Of a stretch of 64,000 nt of DNA, positions 60,194 through 64,000 are shown piece by piece. The DNA lies in contig JBBMOL010000285.1 in the NCBI GenBank assembly GCA_037954665.1, positions 434,001-498,000 of the forward strand, in the 5' to 3' direction. Position 1 is the stretch's first letter. Each line of letters starts with the position of its first letter. The stretch is from Laguncularia racemosa. Taxonomy: Eukaryota > Streptophyta > Magnoliopsida > Myrtales > Combretaceae. The notes under the pieces were generated by a model that made no database searches, was not told the DNA's origin, and was given only the letters and a program-made list of their open reading frames with translations. The translations under genes and the position numbers were made by a program.

Positions 60194-61178
60194 CTGTCGG
60201 ACAAACTAATGCATGGATTGTATGCGTCTCCTTAATTGCTTCCCCCATCTCCCTCTCAGATTGGGTGATAATGAGGAAAGAACGCCCCTCCGTTTTAGAA
60301 GTTTTAAGGCGGTGAGATGTTTTGAGAGGTAGGAGAGTGAACTTTACCCCATCCTTCTCTAACCGGTAAACATTCTCCCTTCCTTCGTGTTTGGCATCAA
60401 CATCAAATTGCCAAGGTCTCCCAAACAGAAGGTGGCATGCGTCCATGTCCACGACATCACAATAGACCTCATCTCTATACTTCCCTATAGAGAAAGGTAC
60501 TCTGCATCGCTCGGTGACTTCTATTTTCTCAGCCGCTTTAATCCACCCAATGGTATATGGATTCGAGTGTTTTTCAATTGTCAAATTCAATACTCTCACC
60601 GTTTCCCTACCAATGATATTCTCGCAACTCCCGCTATCCACTATCAAGTCAAACACCCTACCATCAACAGTACATCTAATCCGGAACAACTGATGTCTTT
60701 GGGACTTCTCATCACACTTCGGTGCCAACATCAACTTCTTAATGACATATGTTTCCTCATCATCTCCATAACCATCATCACTATAAAGCTCATCCCCTCC
60801 ATCTGGTTCACAGCACACCTCCTCATCCTCCTCTCTATTAATAACATTAATTGGTCTCCTACTGGGGCACTCATTGGAACGATGACCCGGTTGGTTGCAC
60901 CTATAGCTCTTTCCCATAATTGGTTTAGCATAGGGATTGTTTGGCTTAGGTGCTTCCCTATTTTCCATTGGTCTCCTACTTGTTCCCCTTTCTTCTCTCT
61001 TCTCATTGCTTCCGCCTGGAGCTTCCAGGACAGCCTTCCCTCTATCCGTACCTACGGTACTGAATCCTTCGTTCTTAAACCTTCGGTTACCTCCATCAAA
61101 CTTACTGGTCTTTTCTTGTAGCATCATCTCTGCTCGAAGGGCCATGTTTTTTCGCCTCATTGACGTTGCGCAAAACAT
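60165..61178 (-). pseudogene. gag C-terminus, zinc knuckle and protease
   Basis: The 337-aa frame begins in gag and contains a knuckle GKSYRCNQPGHRSNECPSRR (residues 90-108). His 99, Cys 94 and Cys 104 are present, but the position of the first Cys (residue 91) is Ser, so the CCHC set is incomplete. An acidic stretch follows (116-142), then protease with DLIVDSGSCENIIGRETVRV (catalytic Asp 181 in DSG) and HLLFGRPWQFDVDAKHEGR. The 3' end overlaps the start of the RT frame (60193) in another frame. In intact relatives gag, protease and pol form one frame, so the overlap marks another shift. Confidence 0.85.
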
Positions 61179-62032
61179 GAACCCCTATCTTCTCCTTAAT
61201 TTGCAGCCTCAGTCCATCCAGGTATCTAGCCACCTGCTGTCCTTCGCTTTCCCTAAGGTCATTTCTCTCAGCCAACCTCATGAACTCCGCCGTATATTCA
61301 TACACTGTTCTCGGGCCTGTCTACACTTCTGGTATTGTTGGAACAATATTTGTTCGTAGTCAGGAGGCAGGAAATCCCTTTGGATCAATTGCTTCATTCT
61401 ATACCACATCTCACCGGTTGCTTTCCTTCTCTATATCGCCTATTCTGCAATCTCTCCCACCAGGCCGAAGCCCCTCCTTTCAATCTACATGCCACTAACC
61501 TCACCCTACGATTCTCCGGCACCTCCATATAATTAAAGAAACGATCCACTTCTGCCAGCCAATCTATTAAATCCTTGATGTTCAAATTACCGTTAAAAGA
61601 AGGTATATCTACCTTTAATTTGAATTCGCTGGTGTCTCCCTGATCGTAGCCCTGGCGATTCCGGCCATAACCACCTCCACCGTATCCTCTTCGCTGTGGT
61701 TGCGGGTTTCCGGCCAGCCAATCATCTTCCTCCTCAGAATCCACATCATACTCTTGGACTCTTCGATTCGCAGCAATAGGTCTGTTGATCGGAACGCCAA
61801 GAGCAGGGTTTGCCCCAGGTCGTACTCCCTTAACGTCTCTATCCCTGTTTGTGTTGGTTCCCATTGCGTCAAAACGCTCCACCAGATCATCAAAACGCTG
61901 TTCGAAGCGTCGGAGTCTCTGATCCATGGTATCCAACACTACCCTTTGAGCCTGCACTTCGGTTCGCAGAGTTTCCACATCCCGAGCAACGTCCGGAACG
62001 TGACCGCCTCCTAAACTTCCGTCACCTGACAT
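61102..62032 (-). pseudogene. gag N-terminal and central part, frameshifted
   Basis: The likely start is the ATG at 62032-62030 (MSGDGSLGGG), 35 bp inside the 5' LTR; the frame is open further up to the primer-binding site but without an ATG. It reads a coiled-coil-like stretch (VETLRTEVQAQRVVLDTMDQ, LRRFEQRFDDLVERFD), then LKVDIPSFNGNLNIKDLIDW and CRLKGGASAWWERLQNRRYR, the gypsy gag capsid motifs, and is lost by a shift before 61394. Capsid sequence resumes in another frame at 61305-61102 (YEYTAEFMRLAERNDLRESE, QQVARYLDGLRLQIKEKIGV) and then shifts again into the frame at 61178. Confidence 0.85.
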
Positions 62033-62048
62033 CTCCACAGGAAATTTT

Positions 62049-62064
62049 CCTTGCTTTGATACCA
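62049..62064 (-). other. Primer-binding site of the CRM-like element
   Basis: Element-strand TGGTATCAAAGCAAGG begins two bases after the 5' LTR and resembles the initiator-Met tRNA complement. Confidence 0.8.
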
Positions 62065-62066
62065 AC

Positions 62067-62618
62067 TGACGCAGCGAGTTAGCGTAGAAAGCTTAGAGAA
62101 TCACTCAACGAATGAATCTCTCAAACAAACAATGGTTGCGCACAACCACTAAAGGCGAGAAGTCTTCACGAAATGTATTTCAAGAATAAAATAAAACGTA
62201 ACTCTAACATCACTACAAAAAGGTTTATATACTCTCCTAAAATTATAAAAAGGAAAAGACGAATCTGCGCATACACGGTCTAAGGCACGACCGTGCTTCG
62301 ACCCGTGTTGGACTCTGTGACATTTGTTATTCGATGCCCCTAGTTGAGATACGGCCGTGCTTCAGGCCGTGTTAGGCACTGTGGGGATTAGCTGTTCAAT
62401 ACCCCTACTCAAGACACGGCCGTGCTTCAAGCCGTGTTAGATACTGTGAGATCTTGTGGTTTGATATCCTTGCTCGAGACACGGCCGTGCTTCAAGCCGT
62501 GTTAGACATTGTGAGATCTTGCGGTTTGATACCCTTGCTCGAGACACGGCCGTGTTTCCAGCCATGCGCAAAACCCGTGCTCCCAACCGTATGATCGCTT
62601 CTTGTATCCCCTCCATCA
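62067..62618 (-). repeat. 5' LTR of the CRM-like element (552 bp)
   Basis: Partner of 56941-57493, including the same 65-bp array (62275-62565). Small frames at 62437-62692 are translations of the array, not genes. Confidence 0.95.
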
Positions 62619-62623
62619 GGATA

Positions 62624-62968
62624 GACCCAAATCCTGGATGATTCTCCATCAGTCATTAAGGATAGAGAAGATGCATCTCCCTGCTGACTCAATTTCTTGA
62701 CTTAAAGAAAGTTGGGGTCTAGTTTAGTAGTTCGAACCCAAGATGTTTTAAATGGACATCTTAACCCAATTATAATGTGTTGAGAAGTAGCTATGAAAGT
62801 TCAACCTGGGTCCCTCATAATTACATAGTTGAGAAAAGACATGTCATTGTCCTCTGTTTGTTTTATTTATTTACTTATTATAACGTCTGTTTTATTATTT
62901 TTATTTTGTTGGTTACGTGATACTTACGTTAGAAATTTATGCAACTTCCGCGTAATTGAGTGGAAACT
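62624..62968. other. Flank with a tRNA-like B-box motif
   Basis: On the minus strand CTTGGGTTCGAACTACT (about 62728-62744) matches a polymerase III B box (GGTTCGA...), preceded by GGGTTAAGATGTCC, reminiscent of plant SINE heads, but a clear A box, tail and TSD are lacking. Otherwise nothing is seen. The copied gypsy fragment begins abruptly at 62969. Confidence 0.3.
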
Positions 62969-64000
62969 TCTTGCAAGTTGACCTAACTCTTCTAGTTGGT
63001 TAACACAAAGTGTCACAAGTACTCCTTTAGTAACCCATTCAATCACTTTATTTATCTATGACTTTGTGGGTGATAGCTAGAGGCCATGCTTAACTTGGAA
63101 CCTAGGAAGGTCAACAACTCTATCTAAAATGTCCTTGTAAACCTCGCATCTTAGTCACTCATAATGTTCTAGGGCACTCCCTAAAACTTCATAAGATGTT
63201 TAAAGAAAAGTTGGACCGTCTTTTCTACATTTGAACTCTTCGTGTTCGAGATACAAGTTGTGTACTTAGAGAACTAGTCAACAATATTAAAAATTAATGA
63301 GCACTACCCCACTTTTGGTAGAGAAGTGATAAAATCCATGGAAACACTCTTCTATCGGTGAGAAGGCACTAGAAGGGGCTCCAACTATTCTACTAGTCTC
63401 TATGACTTGATCTTATCCTATTAACAAGTCAAACAAGTGAGGGTATAGTTTGTGACATCTTCCTTCATGTTCGACCAAAAGTAATCTTACTTTGACAAGC
63501 TCACCATTCTCTATCGACCTAGGTGTCTAACCTACAAAGTGTCATGACACCCTCATTAGCACCTTTCTCAAATTTCTAACCTTCAGGACATATAAGTGAT
63601 GCCTCTTAGTGTATATCAAATCATCTTTATTCTAAAACCTACGAGTCTTCCCCTCTATAATCACTTGTTTAAGATTCTTGGCCAACAAGCTTTAGCTTAA
63701 GTGCTCTTTTATTTGCTCCTAGATGTTGGTGTTAATTCGACTCTTAGATTGAGGGGTGATGAAGGCTAAGGAAGCTAAATATGCTCTTTTACTCAACGTG
63801 TTTTCAACCCGATTAGTTTGCCCACTATGATACTCAATCTCCATATCAAACTGACATGCAAATCTTACATTTCACTTTGCTTGGTAAAGAGATTGGGTTG
63901 AGCTAGAATATGGCTAGTAGCAGAATTGCCTATCTTCACTAAGAACTTAAGCCCCAATTGATAGTGCTTCAAGGTCCTAAGATAGTGAACAATGGTAAGC
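62969..64000 (-). repeat. Near-identical second copy of 53433-54465
   Basis: Aligned by eye the 1032 bases differ from 53433-54465 at about 11 positions, including one 1-bp length change (about 63773), so about 99% identical, in the same orientation. It covers the integrase-to-RNase H part of the degraded gypsy element, begins at no LTR boundary, and continues past the window end. Shared stops show the source was already dead when copied. Confidence 0.9.

Larger units (their letters stand above)
56941..62618 (-). mobile_element. CRM-like Ty3/gypsy retrotransposon, recent but defective
   Basis: A 5678-bp element on the minus strand. LTRs are 56941-57493 (3') and 62067-62618 (5'), ending TGATGGAGGG...CTGCGTCA on the element strand, flanked by perfect GGATA duplications (56936-56940 and 62619-62623). 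I count about 25 differences between LTRs, about 95% identity, mostly transitions. Order is gag, zinc knuckle, protease, RT, RNase H, integrase. It is clearly richer in G+C than its surroundings. The pol frame runs through the polypurine tract about 125 bp into the 3' LTR and the gag ATG is only 35 bp inside the 5' LTR, traits reported for the centromeric CRM clade; the clade call is inference. At least four frameshifts and one stop make it non-autonomous. Confidence 0.95.

Noticed and set aside
60387..61359. Plus-strand frames of 244 and 140 codons
   Set aside because: They are antisense shadows of the well-supported gag-protease frames on the minus strand.

Overview
The window looks like a repeat-dominated, AT-rich stretch of plant nuclear DNA, most likely eudicot. 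The evidence is degenerate Ty1/copia and Ty3/gypsy LTR retrotransposons of plant type, Mutator-like and hAT-like DNA transposons, solo LTRs and many A/T microsatellites. I see no intact host gene, rRNA, tRNA or CRISPR. Almost every open frame is a retroelement remnant or a chance shadow.

Left third (about 3.1-27.5 kb): the backbone is an old head-to-tail duplication. Unit A (about 3117-13304) and unit B (about 13305-27497) are collinear at roughly 85-90% identity by eye, and each has since been invaded separately. Unit A carries a minus-strand solo LTR (3170-5652, with a possible SINE inside) and a non-autonomous hAT-like element (5913-7116). Unit B carries a Mutator-like element with a broken transposase (14005-17725) and a Ty1/copia element (19770-24439). 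Each insertion has a matching unfilled site in the other unit, which fixes its ends and target-site duplication (TSD) closely. A second solo LTR of the same family, in the opposite orientation, sits at 175-1993.

Middle (27.5-52.3 kb): LTR and hAT-like debris, then an almost full-length Ty3/gypsy chromovirus of Tekay/Del type on the minus strand (33439-42318; LTRs of 1986 and 1942 bp; TSD GTATT; every coding domain broken). After it come scrambled Ty1/copia pieces with a 254-bp palindrome made of two head-to-head LTR ends (43126-43379), tandem-repeat sequence, and one unexplained gene-like minus-strand reading frame with a plausible short intron (about 47405-47932).

Right end (52.3-64 kb): a very degraded Ty3/gypsy chromovirus (about 52360-56720), then a younger CRM-like gypsy element (56941-62618; LTRs 553 and 552 bp at about 95% identity; TSD GGATA; primer-binding site and polypurine tract visible; pol frame running into the 3' LTR). 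Its gag-pol is broken by several frameshifts and one stop. The last 1032 bases (62969-64000) are a nearly identical second copy of 53433-54465 in the same orientation.

The coding remnants do not work together as a host pathway. They are parts of separate selfish elements, nested and rearranged over time.
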